From the NCBI GenBank assembly GCA_030828165.1, contig JAURDA010000001.1, positions 1-64,000 on the forward strand: a DNA stretch of 64,000 bases, in the 5' to 3' direction. Below the pieces are notes generated by a model that was not told the origin of the DNA, searched no databases, and was given only the letters and a program-made list of their open reading frames with translations. Source of the DNA: Candidatus Poseidonia sp. (lineage in GTDB: Archaea > Thermoplasmatota > Poseidoniia > Poseidoniales > Poseidoniaceae). How positions within the stretch are numbered: the first letter of the stretch is position 1; each line of letters begins with the position of its first letter. Made by a program: the position numbers and the translations under genes. This document shows positions 56,998 through 64,000 of the stretch, one piece after another.

Positions 56998-58044
56998 ATG
57001 CAACCGCTCGCCGGTATCAAGGTGCTCGACCTTTCCCGCATTCTGGCCGGTCCACACGCCGCCCAGACCCTCGCTGATTTGGGAGCAGAAGTCACCAAGG
57101 TTGAAGCTCCGTGGGGCGACGATACCCGCCGTTGGGGTCCGCCGTTTCAAACCGGGTTCACGGGAGAAGACGTCGCGGCGTACTACCTCTCCTGCAACCG
57201 GGGCAAGACCGTGCTGAACGGCGACATCAAAGCCGAGCGGGAACGCATCCGTGAACTCATCGCCCAAGCCGATGTCGTCATTGAGAACTTCAAGCCGGGC
57301 ACCTTTGACCGACTCCTCGGACCGGTCGACCGGCGAACCGTTCTTTGCAGCATTTCCGGCTACGGCCAAAGCGGACCGCGACGGGACGAAGTGGCGTTTG
57401 ACCTCACGATGCAAGCACGCAGCGGCATCATGTCCATCACCGGCGACGCCGACGGTGGGCCGGCGAAGGTCGGCGTTGCCTGGATCGACGTCATGACCGG
57501 AATGAACGCCGTCAGTGCGATTCTTGCCGCCCTGTACCACCGGGAAAAGACCGGCGAAGGCGCGAGAATTGACATCACCCTCTGGGACACCGCTCTGGCT
57601 GCGTTGGTCAATCAAGGGCACAATGCCCTGGCCGGCATCACGCCCGGCCGCATGGGCAGCGCCCATCCCAACCTCGTCCCTTACCGTGCGTTCCAAGCCA
57701 GCGACGGGTGGTTTGCCATCGGCGTGGGCACCGAAAACCAGTGGAAAGCGCTCGTGAAGGCGCTCGACCTTGACGTCCCTGAACGTTGGACGGAGAACAG
57801 CGCTCGAATCAACGAGCGAGAAGCGGTTGAGGCGGTCGTCCAAACCGCCGTTGCAGGACGGGACCGCGCGGCGCTCGAGGCGCTGCTGAACGGGATTCCG
57901 TGCGCGCCAGTCAACACGGTGAACGAAGCGCTTGTCGATGTCCAAACCGAAGCCCGTGGAGGTCTCGTTGACCACGAGGGCGTGACAACGCTCGCCAGTC
58001 CACTTCGCTTCCTTCAACCGTCAAACGAGAACAACGAGGTTTGA
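56998..58044 (+). CDS. CoA-transferase family III (CaiB/BaiF)
   Basis: Transfers CoA between carboxylic acids or acts as an acyl-CoA racemase. Seen: LAGIKVLDLSRILAGPHAAQTLADLGAEVTKVE at the start (family nucleotide/CoA region), RGKTVLNGDIK, VVIENFKPGTFDRLLG, ISGYGQSGPRRDEVAFDLTMQA with the catalytic Asp region, and NGIPCAPVNTV near the end. Length 348 is slightly short (380-420 usual). ATG 56998 follows the small H1-like gene by 76 bases. It overlaps the flap endonuclease gene by 31 bases tail to tail. Substrates unknown. Confidence 0.88.
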   Translation: MQPLAGIKVLDLSRILAGPHAAQTLADLGAEVTKVEAPWGDDTRRWGPPFQTGFTGEDVAAYYLSCNRGKTVLNGDIKAERERIRELIAQADVVIENFKPGTFDRLLGPVDRRTVLCSISGYGQSGPRRDEVAFDLTMQARSGIMSITGDADGGPAKVGVAWIDVMTGMNAVSAILAALYHREKTGEGARIDITLWDTALAALVNQGHNALAGITPGRMGSAHPNLVPYRAFQASDGWFAIGVGTENQWKALVKALDLDVPERWTENSARINEREAVEAVVQTAVAGRDRAALEALLNGIPCAPVNTVNEALVDVQTEARGGLVDHEGVTTLASPLRFLQPSNENNEV

Positions 58045-59048
58045 CCGCCTTCCCGAAGGTAGCCGCTTTCGATCAGCTTCTCGAAGGCTTGGTCCATGCG
58101 TCGCTGACTGAATTGACGCTCGGTTTGGAGAAATTGAATCAGGCCTTGCCGGTCGACTCGCCCTTGAACCAACGCTTCGTCCTCCACCTCCACCGCCGGA
58201 TGGTTGTGGAAAATCGCTCGGATTTCCTCAAGGCGCTCCGGAATCTCCTGTTCCTTCGCTTCACAAACCGCTTCCAGCGTACCGTGTTTCTTGATGAGTT
58301 TGAGGCCCGTCTTTGGCCCGATGCCTTTGATGCCGGGGTGGTAGTCGGTGCCGATCATGATGGCCAAGTCCACCAGTTGTTCCCGGCTCAGGTCGTTGGT
58401 CTTCAGCAGTTCTTCAAGCCCGATGGATTGGGCATGAACCACGCGCCCGTAGCGTTTTGTTCCGTCGTCCATCAAGTTGCGCACCAAAACCGGGGCGCCG
58501 TACAACAAAGCGTCCCAGTCCTGCGTTGCGACGACATCCAGTTGCCCCTTGGCCGCCATCACCGCGGCTTGTGCCTCCCCTTCCGCAGCCGCCGTCACCC
58601 ACGGCACGCCCATCAAATCCAACAGCCGTTGCGTCTCTTCGACCATCTGCGGTGAGTAGTGCATGATGCGTGCCGCCATTTTTTGGGCCAGTGCAAAATC
58701 ACCGGCAGCCAAGGCTTCGGTGTGGACCGTTTCGGCTTCTTCTCGCCGTGCTCGCCGTGCCGCCATTTCGTCGGCTTTCAGCTCCGGTGACGTGCCGTCA
58801 AAGACGTACACGGGTTTGATGCCCATGCTCAACAGGGTCGCCGTGCGGTGAAGGAAACCCATCAGGTGGGATACGGGGTTCCCGTTGGCGTCACGAAGCG
58901 GCATGCCGTCGCCCTGTGGGGAGCGGTCGCGCATGGTCGTCAGGAATTGAAACGCCGTCAGGAAGGCGTCGATGCCGACCCGCTTTCCTGCAAGCGCCTT
59001 CAGGTTGGTTTGTTCAGCGGGTGCGATGTCTTTCAGATTGCAGCCCAT
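58014..59048 (-). CDS. fen: Flap endonuclease 1 (FEN1)
   Basis: Structure-specific 5' nuclease that removes flaps in Okazaki-fragment maturation and repair. Seen: MGCNLKDI start, GKRVGIDAFLTAFQFL (metal Asp), YVFDGTSPELKADEM (Asp, arginine/lysine-rich arch follows), AAAEGEAQAAVMA (Glu pair), VATQDWDALLYG (Asp pair) and the helix-hairpin-helix IMIGTDYHPGIKGIGPKTGLKLI. A C-terminal PIP box QTSLFSF (residues about 335-341 of 344) points to PCNA binding. ATG 59048 fits the family start; the open frame to 59390 runs over the divergent promoter and the methyltransferase gene. Archaeal information-processing marker. Confidence 0.93.
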   Translation of the reverse strand: MGCNLKDIAPAEQTNLKALAGKRVGIDAFLTAFQFLTTMRDRSPQGDGMPLRDANGNPVSHLMGFLHRTATLLSMGIKPVYVFDGTSPELKADEMAARRARREEAETVHTEALAAGDFALAQKMAARIMHYSPQMVEETQRLLDLMGVPWVTAAAEGEAQAAVMAAKGQLDVVATQDWDALLYGAPVLVRNLMDDGTKRYGRVVHAQSIGLEELLKTNDLSREQLVDLAIMIGTDYHPGIKGIGPKTGLKLIKKHGTLEAVCEAKEQEIPERLEEIRAIFHNHPAVEVEDEALVQGRVDRQGLIQFLQTERQFSQRRMDQAFEKLIESGYLREGGQTSLFSFDG

Positions 59049-59123
59049 AACCAAAACACAAGGCCACCCTATGTAGGCCTTCGCCTGCGAGAGCATCAAG
59101 AGGGTGAAACGGCAGGAACGACC

Positions 59124-60269
59124 ATGGGGGACGTTCTTGCTTGCCTCCGAGGGTGGCACCCCGCCTTGGCCGCTGCAGAGTTGTCGGCGTTGCTCCCCAA
59201 CGCCGAGCTCGCCTCCACCCCAGCGGTACGCTGGTTGAGGGTGAGCCGCTCGACCCACGAGGAACGCCGCGCAGCCCTCGCCGTTGCCAGTGGATTGCAG
59301 TGTTTTCTCGATGAAGGACGGGTCGTTTCGGTCTCGGAAACCGACGAAGAAGCGTGGTTTGCATCGGCCATCGCCTACGTTGAAGCCCACCCGGTTGAAG
59401 GAAGCTTTGCGGTTCGAGGTTGGTCACAAGGCGGCAAAATATCGGGGTGGAGTCTCTCTCGTCTCTCGCGCCGGCTGGGCGGCGCCCTGCACGAGCGCGG
59501 CTACACCGTTGACCTTGAGCATCCTGAACGGGTGCTGGCGCTCATCGGCGACGGACAAGCCCAACACCTTGCGTGGGGTTGGATGGAGGGTGACGGTCAA
59601 GCGGCTTTTTCCAACGGGGAGCGCCGCGCCGGGGAACGCCCTTTCTTCAAACCCGTCAGCCTCGACCCGATGCTGGCCCGTTTGGCGGTCAACGTGGCCA
59701 CCGGACCGGTCGATGCAGGTCCCGTGGTGGACCCCATGACGGGAACCGGGGGCTTTCTGATCGAAGCGGCGCTGAGCAACCGGCCGTCGTTGGGCATCGA
59801 TCTCAATTCGGAAATGGCGCACGGCGCCGAAGCCAACCTCGTTTGGGCCTGCGATGGGCCGGTCGACCATGCCCGTGTGGTTCGCGGCGATGCGACCCGT
59901 TTGGCCGACCTGCTGCCCGAAGCCTGGCACGGCGCAGTTGCCGGCTTCGTGCTCGACCCACCGTATGGACGGAACTCCCACGGAAACATGGAATCGTTGA
60001 GCCTGCTCGAAGCGTGCCTGAGAAGCGCACGTGGCGTTGCCGCTCCAACCGCGGGATTTGTGTTGATTCTCCCCGTTCACCCGATTCAGCCGCATCCGGA
60101 AACAGCGGTCCCGCTCAACACCGAGTTCTCACTGCTTCACGGCGATTGGGAAGGCGTTCGCACGCTCATTGAAGCGACGGGATGGACCCTCCAATCCGCT
60201 CACGTTGAACGGGTCCACCGGAGCCTTAGTCGGCTGATCCTTCACGCACGATGCGCTCCTCAAGATTGA
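59124..60269 (+). CDS. tRNA (guanine-N2) methyltransferase, Trm11/TrmG10 type
   Basis: SAM-dependent methylation of G10 (or G6) in tRNA. Seen: an N-terminal THUMP-like part (residues about 1-150, degenerate), the SAM loop DPMTGTGGFLIEAAL near residue 208, GIDLNSEM, and motif IV DPPYGRN near residue 277, the N-methylase signature (D/N-PP-Y). C-terminal part closes the Rossmann fold. ATG 59124 has GGCAGGA ahead and follows the divergent fen start by 75 bases, so both may share an upstream region. Fits with the t6A-synthesis gene and two tRNA genes in the window. Confidence 0.85.
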   Translation: MGDVLACLRGWHPALAAAELSALLPNAELASTPAVRWLRVSRSTHEERRAALAVASGLQCFLDEGRVVSVSETDEEAWFASAIAYVEAHPVEGSFAVRGWSQGGKISGWSLSRLSRRLGGALHERGYTVDLEHPERVLALIGDGQAQHLAWGWMEGDGQAAFSNGERRAGERPFFKPVSLDPMLARLAVNVATGPVDAGPVVDPMTGTGGFLIEAALSNRPSLGIDLNSEMAHGAEANLVWACDGPVDHARVVRGDATRLADLLPEAWHGAVAGFVLDPPYGRNSHGNMESLSLLEACLRSARGVAAPTAGFVLILPVHPIQPHPETAVPLNTEFSLLHGDWEGVRTLIEATGWTLQSAHVERVHRSLSRLILHARCAPQD

Positions 60270-60639
60270 GCAACACGGCGTCCGTGCCCTCCGGGGGCGG
60301 CGGGAATTGAGCGCGATGCGGACAACCCTCGTCCAAGACCGCGGCATCTCGGTCGTTCAGCACGTAGGGGTAGGTCTGGCAACCTTTGGGTCGGATTTCG
60401 TACACCGAACACATCCCCTCAGCATCAGCGTCCGCAGACGAGGTCAACAAGAAGACGCACGCACGGGTCTCCTCTCGGTTCAGCAAGGTTAGGACGCCGT
60501 CGTTCACGATGCAGAAGTCCGCCTCTTTCATCCCGGTCCGACGAGCGAGACGGGCCGCTTCCGCCTTGGTGATGGGCATCGTGGTTTCCCTGCAGCACGC
60601 CGAACACCCGCTTGGAATGCACGGAAGAGCACGCGCCAT
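60226..60639 (-). CDS. YkgJ/UPF0153-type cysteine-cluster protein
   Basis: Small metal- or Fe-S-binding protein of unknown function. Seen: CIPSGCSACCRETTM near the N-terminus (C-x4-C-x2-CC), then ADFCIVNDG, ACVFL, MCSVYEIRPKGCQTYPY (C-x-V-Y-x2-RP-x2-C-x2-[FY]-P) and a late Cys. These form the family's conserved eight-Cys cluster, here with seven or eight of them. The 3' end overlaps the methyltransferase gene by 44 bases tail to tail. Family members may be oxidoreductase or metal-handling proteins. Confidence 0.82.
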   Translation of the reverse strand: MARALPCIPSGCSACCRETTMPITKAEAARLARRTGMKEADFCIVNDGVLTLLNREETRACVFLLTSSADADAEGMCSVYEIRPKGCQTYPYVLNDRDAAVLDEGCPHRAQFPPPPEGTDAVLLNLEERIVREGSAD

Positions 60640-60695
60640 GGACGAGCCACACCACCCGCCTTCTTCAAGAAGGGGGGGCCTCTCGGGGGTTCAAC

Positions 60696-60769
60696 GGGCG
60701 ATTAGGGTAGTCTGGATATCCTTCCGGCCTTCGGAGCCGGAGACGGGGGTTCGAATCCTCCATCGCCCG
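60696..60769 (+). tRNA. tRNA-Arg (anticodon UCG)
   Basis: Cloverleaf on the plus strand: acceptor GGGCGAT/ATCGCCC, D arm TAGGGTAGTCTGGATATCC, anticodon stem CCGGC/GCCGG with loop CTTCGGA (UCG), T stem GGGGG/CCTCC (one G-T pair) with loop TTCGAAT, discriminator G at 60769. The following CCA at 60770-60772 is encoded, unlike tRNA-Gly in this window. No intron. Confidence 0.93.
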
Positions 60770-60772
60770 CCA

Positions 60773-61624
60773 TCACGATGCCAACAGGGTGTACCCGCAC
60801 GTTTCCATCAATACGGTAATCGTCTCGTGGTGTTCTTGAGCCAACGGATGGTCCAGAACGAAGAGGAGCTGAAAAGTAGTCTCGCTTATTTTTCGGTACT
60901 CCACGCCGCTGCCTTCGGGAGCCCACACGGCCCCCACCGGCATCGTCGGGAAGTGTTCGTTCCCCCATTCGATGAACGATTCATCCAGTTGCACTGTCGT
61001 CGTACCCTTCTGTTCTTCACGAGCTTCTTCGCAGGCGAAGACGCTGGCGTTTTCTCTTGCAAACCACGGCGCGTTTTCGCTAATGATGTTCAACGCCCCC
61101 TGTTGTTCATCGCCTTCCATGGAAGCAAGAGCGTACTCCATCAACTCCCTCCACAACGGTCGAGCTTCATCCTCTCCATACCAGTAATCGGTGAGGAGAG
61201 CGAGCCGGTTCAGCGCACGGGTGTAAAAATACACTGAACGCTCCTCTCTTGAAAGATCGGCTTTGGTGGACGCGATCAACTCAGCGAAGAGGCTGAACTT
61301 CCGACGGAGTCCGGCCTGATCGGAGTATCGAATGGCGAGTTCCCACATGCTTCGCTGCCAGTTGGCGTATCCCTCGTCTCCGGTTCGAGCAAGCAGGGCA
61401 ACACGCGCCTCGAGGTACGAGATGACGTCAAAAGGGTTGACGACAGAGCCGCCCGGCGTATCTTGAGCTTGCCAGAGGACCGAGTGAAGGTTGAACAGCT
61501 CCTCGCAAACATTGAGCATGTCTTCAACGCTCAGGTTTGCTTCGTCGAGGTACGTTTCGTATTCCTCGTGATGCGCGTGCCTTGAAATCAATTCCATCAA
61601 TTGGTTGGTTGGCTGGTTGTTCAT
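60773..61624 (-). CDS. Hypothetical protein, mostly helical (283 aa)
   Basis: Not recognised. The N-terminal two thirds are predicted helical repeats (MELISRHAHHEEYETYLDEAN; LRRKFSLFAELIASTKADLSREERSVYFYTRALNRLALL), reminiscent of TPR-like solenoids; the last 90 residues form a small beta-rich part (TFQLLFVLDHPLAQEHHETITVLMETCGYT). No catalytic motif seen. It ends one base after the CCA of the convergent tRNA-Arg, so its terminator must lie within the tRNA. Start ATG overlaps the phosphatase stop (ATGA). Last gene of the four-gene operon. Confidence 0.6.
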   Translation of the reverse strand: MNNQPTNQLMELISRHAHHEEYETYLDEANLSVEDMLNVCEELFNLHSVLWQAQDTPGGSVVNPFDVISYLEARVALLARTGDEGYANWQRSMWELAIRYSDQAGLRRKFSLFAELIASTKADLSREERSVYFYTRALNRLALLTDYWYGEDEARPLWRELMEYALASMEGDEQQGALNIISENAPWFARENASVFACEEAREEQKGTTTVQLDESFIEWGNEHFPTMPVGAVWAPEGSGVEYRKISETTFQLLFVLDHPLAQEHHETITVLMETCGYTLLAS

Positions 61625-62262
61625 TGGTTTCCCCTCCCTTTCCCCTTGGTTGGTTTAAATCGGATTGGACGATCGTTTTCGTTTCCAATCGCTTCTTCAT
61701 GGTCGCCATCGGAGGCAATTTGACCGCTGGCCAGGTCCATCAAGAAGGCGACTTGGCGCGGGTTCATGCAGTGAGGACTGCGGATTTCACGAACCGAATG
61801 GATGGCCTCGCGCATGGTCATGCCCCGCAACCAAAGGTACAACGAAGCAAAGGTCCCTGCACGGCTCAAGCCCCCCATGCAGTGCACCACCACCTTGGCG
61901 CCTTCTGGAACGGTGGTCAAGATTTTCTGCAAGACGGGGCTTGCCATGTCCATCCACGCTTCGGTGGGCGCGGTGGTGTCAGCAAAGGGAAGGTGGTTCC
62001 ACGCTAAACCGTTGTTTTGCAACTGCTGAGGAAGGTCTTCAACGCGCAGGACACGCATGTCTTCGTCGGTGATCAGGCTGATGACGTGGGAGACGCCCAT
62101 GTCGACGAGCGCTTGGACATCGACATCGAGTTGGCGGTCCCAACTCCCCGTAGAGGCAACGGGTTGGTACTTTCCCGGGCACAGCGTGAGACCCAAGGCA
62201 CCCTCATCGCCTTCGAGTTCGATCCACGACACGTAGAGTGGATGGGTGGTGCTGGTTCGCAT
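61621..62262 (-). CDS. Dual-specificity protein phosphatase-like (HCx5R)
   Basis: Cysteine-based phosphatase. Seen: VVVHCMGGLSRAGTFASLYLWL, i.e. active-site Cys128 and Arg134 (HC-x5-R), preceded by a candidate general-acid Asp region (NHLPFADTTAPTE; Asp in the WPD-type place) and the SLITDEDM strand. 213 residues is near the size of single-domain DUSPs such as CDKN3/KAP-like proteins. Targets may be phosphoproteins, RNA 5' ends or phosphoinositide-like compounds. Flanked by unknown proteins in an operon; start directly follows the upstream stop. Confidence 0.8.
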   Translation of the reverse strand: MRTSTTHPLYVSWIELEGDEGALGLTLCPGKYQPVASTGSWDRQLDVDVQALVDMGVSHVISLITDEDMRVLRVEDLPQQLQNNGLAWNHLPFADTTAPTEAWMDMASPVLQKILTTVPEGAKVVVHCMGGLSRAGTFASLYLWLRGMTMREAIHSVREIRSPHCMNPRQVAFLMDLASGQIASDGDHEEAIGNENDRPIRFKPTKGKGRGNQ

Positions 62263-62589
62263 TCAAACACCCCCTCGACGGTTGCGGTTGCCATACGCCC
62301 ACATCGTTCGCCAAACATCGAGGCACACATCGTGGTAATCGTCATCGGGAATGCTGTTTTTGAAATTGTCATACGCCATGGACGACAGGTACGCGGAAAT
62401 CGCTTCTTGAACCGCTTCGCGAGGCAAAACGGTGCGGTAGGGGTAATCAGCCGCACCAAGATGAATCACCTGCGCCTCGGGGAAGACGGCGTTGATGTGG
62501 TCGGGGTGACGAGCGCGCACGAGGAGGTCGTCGGGCTGGTGACGGTGGGCGACGATGGACAGAAAGCCGCCGGAAACGAAGAGCCACAT
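62263..62589 (-). CDS. Small hypothetical protein (108 aa)
   Basis: Function unknown. MWLFVSGGFLSIVAHRH at the start, then DDLLVRARHPDHINAVFPEAQV, YPYRTVLPREAVQEAISAY, and MAYDNFKNSIPDDDYHDVCLDVWRTMWAYGNR. I recall proteins of similar pattern (W-F-x4-GF-x-S-V ... VRAR ... DY-x-YR ... Y-NFK) being widespread in bacteria and phages as small uncharacterised proteins, but cannot confirm it here. Stop abuts the phosphatase start; it is second in the operon. Confidence 0.65.
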   Translation of the reverse strand: MWLFVSGGFLSIVAHRHQPDDLLVRARHPDHINAVFPEAQVIHLGAADYPYRTVLPREAVQEAISAYLSSMAYDNFKNSIPDDDYHDVCLDVWRTMWAYGNRNRRGGV

Positions 62590-63042
62590 TCAGGCCACCT
62601 CCATGCCGACGACGGTCGAATCGTGGCCAAGTGCTTCTTGGTGTTCGGCCTTGAGTTGGTCATCGCTCGCCTCGACCTCGTCACGCTGGTCGTTGGCGAC
62701 AAAGGGGCGGACGACGGTGTACGGGGCGAGCTCAAGACGCCCCCCCGCCAGCACGATCGTCTCGTTCGCCATGGCGAGGGAATGCACTGCAATCTCGTGG
62801 TCGACCATGTAAACGCAGCGTAGCACGCCTGCACCTGCGTTTTGCAAGGTAAAACCGAGGTGTTCAAACCACTGGAGCCGCCCGACGTTTTCCTTGGCCA
62901 TCAAGTCGGTCATGAACTGAATGTCGTCGGGTGCGGCGGCTGCGTGGAGCTCAGTAGCCGATAACGCTGGCAATTGCTCTTCGCTGAGCGTGATGTAGCC
63001 GGCTTCGGTGTAGGTCCCTTTTGTCATGATATTTTCTTCCAT
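62590..63042 (-). CDS. Hypothetical protein, first gene of the phosphatase operon
   Basis: Not recognised. From ATG 63042 the product has 150 residues: TKGTYTEAGYITLSEEQLPALSATEL, then helices (MTDLMAKENVGRLQWFEHLGF), a beta part (VLRCVYMVDHEIAVHSLAMANETIVLAGG) and an acidic end. The ATG has GGAGAG seven bases upstream; the open frame extends to 63063 with a second Met. A TATA box 31-39 bases upstream of this ATG drives the operon. The product may be a small regulator or toxin-like protein, but nothing supports a specific role. Confidence 0.6.
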   Translation of the reverse strand: MEENIMTKGTYTEAGYITLSEEQLPALSATELHAAAAPDDIQFMTDLMAKENVGRLQWFEHLGFTLQNAGAGVLRCVYMVDHEIAVHSLAMANETIVLAGGRLELAPYTVVRPFVANDQRDEVEASDDQLKAEHQEALGHDSTVVGMEVA

Positions 63043-63072
63043 TTTTCTCTCTCCTTTTTCCATTGCTGGTAG

Positions 63073-63081
63073 TTATATATA
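63073..63081 (-). promoter_or_regulatory. TATA box of the four-gene operon
   Basis: Minus-strand TATATATAA, a near-perfect archaeal TATA box in locally AT-rich DNA, 31 bases before ATG 63042. The predicted start site near 63050 gives a very short leader that keeps the GGAGAG ribosome site. Confidence 0.65.
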
Positions 63082-63175
63082 CCAAGGTCATAAGGTATAA
63101 AGATTCAAAAAAATGATGCCTTTCAGTCTTCTCTTTCCAAAATTTTAGAAGAATATTGTATCGCTTTTTGAACAG

Positions 63176-63195
63176 TTAAATACGGTCCAACCGTA
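63176..63195 (+). promoter_or_regulatory. TATA-like box and inverted repeat ahead of the 63.2-kb ORF
   Basis: TTAAATAC at 63176-63183 overlaps a perfect inverted repeat TACGGT-CCA-ACCGTA (63181-63195). A start site 23-27 bases on from the TATA would fall at about the ATG 63204, so the ORF would be leaderless; the repeat lies where an operator would sit. Confidence 0.45.
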
Positions 63196-63203
63196 CCCGT
63201 TGT

Positions 63204-63788
63204 ATGGAAGTGAACAAGCCCAGCCTCCAAGAACTTCGAAGAAGCAAGTATACCAAGCGGGCAAAACACTCCCTTTCAGGCATCACCCACGGGAGATTGT
63301 GGGAAACCTCCACACCAATTCACAGAGAAAAAAACTGCACGCAGTGCAACGGGCATTGCGTACAAAATCGTCAACACACGCTGCGAATATCATCGGCATT
63401 TGCCGCGGCTCTAAAATCAATGCCGGGGAGAAAAAAACGATACTCAAGCCGAGTCCCTGGTCCAACACCGGACGATTCCTATATTCAAGCAGGTCAACGA
63501 GCGAGCGGCTTGCCCCATCAGCTTCGACGACGGATGTGTCTTCTGGTAAACATGAACAATGATCGAATCCAGGACATGTTGGAACGCCATCCGGAGTACA
63601 AGCCTGCGAAGGGAAGAGTCAGCGTGGTGATGTTGATGCCCTCGCTCGAGTTGGCCATTGAGGAACTTTACCGGGACATGGTCAAGCGCAACCCTGAGTT
63701 GCGATTCCATCCGGTTTTCAAAAAGCGCTGGGCACCTGCTGCGTGCAGGTTAATAGAATTGCACTGGTTGGTAACGCATGAAAAATGA
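63204..63788 (+). CDS. Hypothetical protein (194 aa), low confidence
   Basis: Not recognised. The first 115 codons are of unusual composition (many Lys, Arg, Gln, Ser; a CTQCNGHC pair of Cys) and could be random; from Met at 63552 the sequence looks more protein-like: ERHPEYKPAKGRVSVVMLMPSLEL, then LYRDMVKRNPELRFHPVF and a helix ending LHWLVTHEK. A TATA-like box at the proper distance from 63204 supports the full-length start. Alternatively the gene is just 63552-63788 (78 residues), or the region is a decayed gene. No RBS is seen at 63204. Confidence 0.4.
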   Translation: MEVNKPSLQELRRSKYTKRAKHSLSGITHGRLWETSTPIHREKNCTQCNGHCVQNRQHTLRISSAFAAALKSMPGRKKRYSSRVPGPTPDDSYIQAGQRASGLPHQLRRRMCLLVNMNNDRIQDMLERHPEYKPAKGRVSVVMLMPSLELAIEELYRDMVKRNPELRFHPVFKKRWAPAACRLIELHWLVTHEK

Positions 63789-63853
63789 GGGACCCCACGG
63801 ACATCCCGACCGACCTTTATGGCCGATATTCACCTATGGATACATGAGAAATC

Positions 63854-64000
63854 ATGAGAGGCAAAGGCTCCCAGAAAAAGGCTCGCTTGGAACGCTTGAA
63901 GAACGAAATCGTCGATTACGTGACGAACACGCCCGGGGCATCCGCTGCGGACATCGTCGCCTTTTTGTCGAACGAACGCAAGATGCGAAACCACGGATTA
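63854..64000 (+). CDS. Start of a winged-helix-like protein, cut by the window edge
   Basis: 49 codons are visible, open to the end: MRGKGSQKKARLERLKNEIVDYV then NTPGASAADIVAFLSNERKMRNHGL. The helix-turn-helix spacing (IVDYVxxxPGASxxDIVxxL) is like a winged-helix DNA-binding domain of archaeal regulators. A TATA-like TTTATGG lies about 30 bases ahead. The remainder, and so the function, is outside the window. Confidence 0.6.
   Translation, partial: MRGKGSQKKARLERLKNEIVDYVTNTPGASAADIVAFLSNERKMRNHGL

Noticed and set aside
60696-60772. Integrated element with attachment-site duplication at tRNA-Arg
   Set aside because: No second copy of the tRNA 3' end and no integrase were seen between 60.8 kb and the window end, although the far edge may lie outside.

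Overview
The window reads as the chromosome of a marine, uncultured euryarchaeon, most likely Marine Group II (Candidatus Poseidoniales) or a close relative. Visible archaeal markers are a type II methionine aminopeptidase, a FEN1 nuclease with a C-terminal PCNA-binding box, a divergent TBP-like protein, CDP-archaeol synthase (ether lipids), an archaeal type IV pilin, a SelB-like (aSelBL) protein, a THUMP-type tRNA methyltransferase and TATA-like boxes ahead of several genes. The assignment is inference: there is no rRNA in the window. Coding density is high, the DNA is GC-rich, and many products are very large secreted or membrane-anchored proteins. Bacterial-type genes are mixed in: biotin carboxylase, FabI, a multidomain fatty-acid/polyketide synthase, AceE and an Hc1-like protein.

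Layout. 0.2-2.5 kb: biotin carboxylase and a PfkB sugar kinase. 2.5-5.6 kb (minus): membrane protein, aSelBL, acyl-CoA thioesterase. 5.7-15.0 kb: a 1961-residue surface protein, a TraB-like protein, a TBP-like protein, a TatD hydrolase and a second anchored surface protein. 15.1-25.5 kb: the most striking unit, an apparent operon fabI - 2943-residue KS-AT-KS-ACP-ACP-ACP-KR-DH megasynthase - phosphopantetheinyl transferase, with an 18-bp inverted repeat just ahead of fabI. Together these carry every activity needed for a reductive fatty acyl cycle, in a cell that also encodes the archaeal ether-lipid enzyme CarS 4 kb further on. 25.5-35.6 kb (minus): MerT-like protein, membrane-bound alpha/beta hydrolase, M28 lipoprotein peptidase, CarS, tRNA-Gly(UCC) and a giant subtilase with about 30 calcium-binding aspartate repeats. 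35.7-37.5 kb: ABC exporter.

37.5-41.6 kb (minus): a cluster coding for a five-helix membrane protein and two secreted proteins with unusual C-x3-CH and C-x-CH motifs; one of these genes is split by a frameshift near 40.245 kb. 41.6-50.4 kb (minus): small membrane protein, GT2 glycosyltransferase, pilin, methionine aminopeptidase, Sua5/YrdC, a proline-rich repeat protein, RDD and TM2 membrane proteins, and an Upf1-like helicase. 50.5-53.9 kb (plus): zinc-ribbon protein, GNAT, polysaccharide deacetylase, cupin, a 33-residue membrane peptide and an O6-alkylguanine-DNA alkyltransferase. 53.9-60.6 kb: AceE (minus), a 59-residue histone-H1-like protein, CoA-transferase III, FEN1 (minus), tRNA methyltransferase and a YkgJ-type cysteine-cluster protein (minus).

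60.7-64.0 kb: tRNA-Arg(UCG), then a tight four-gene minus-strand operon of mostly unknown proteins around a dual-specificity phosphatase, driven by a strong TATA box in AT-rich DNA, then a low-confidence ORF and the start of a gene that runs off the window. Genes of fatty acyl handling (thioesterase, megasynthase operon, CoA-transferase), protein degradation (S8, M28) and the surface (pilin, anchored repeat proteins, glycan enzymes) fit a heterotroph feeding on protein and lipid.
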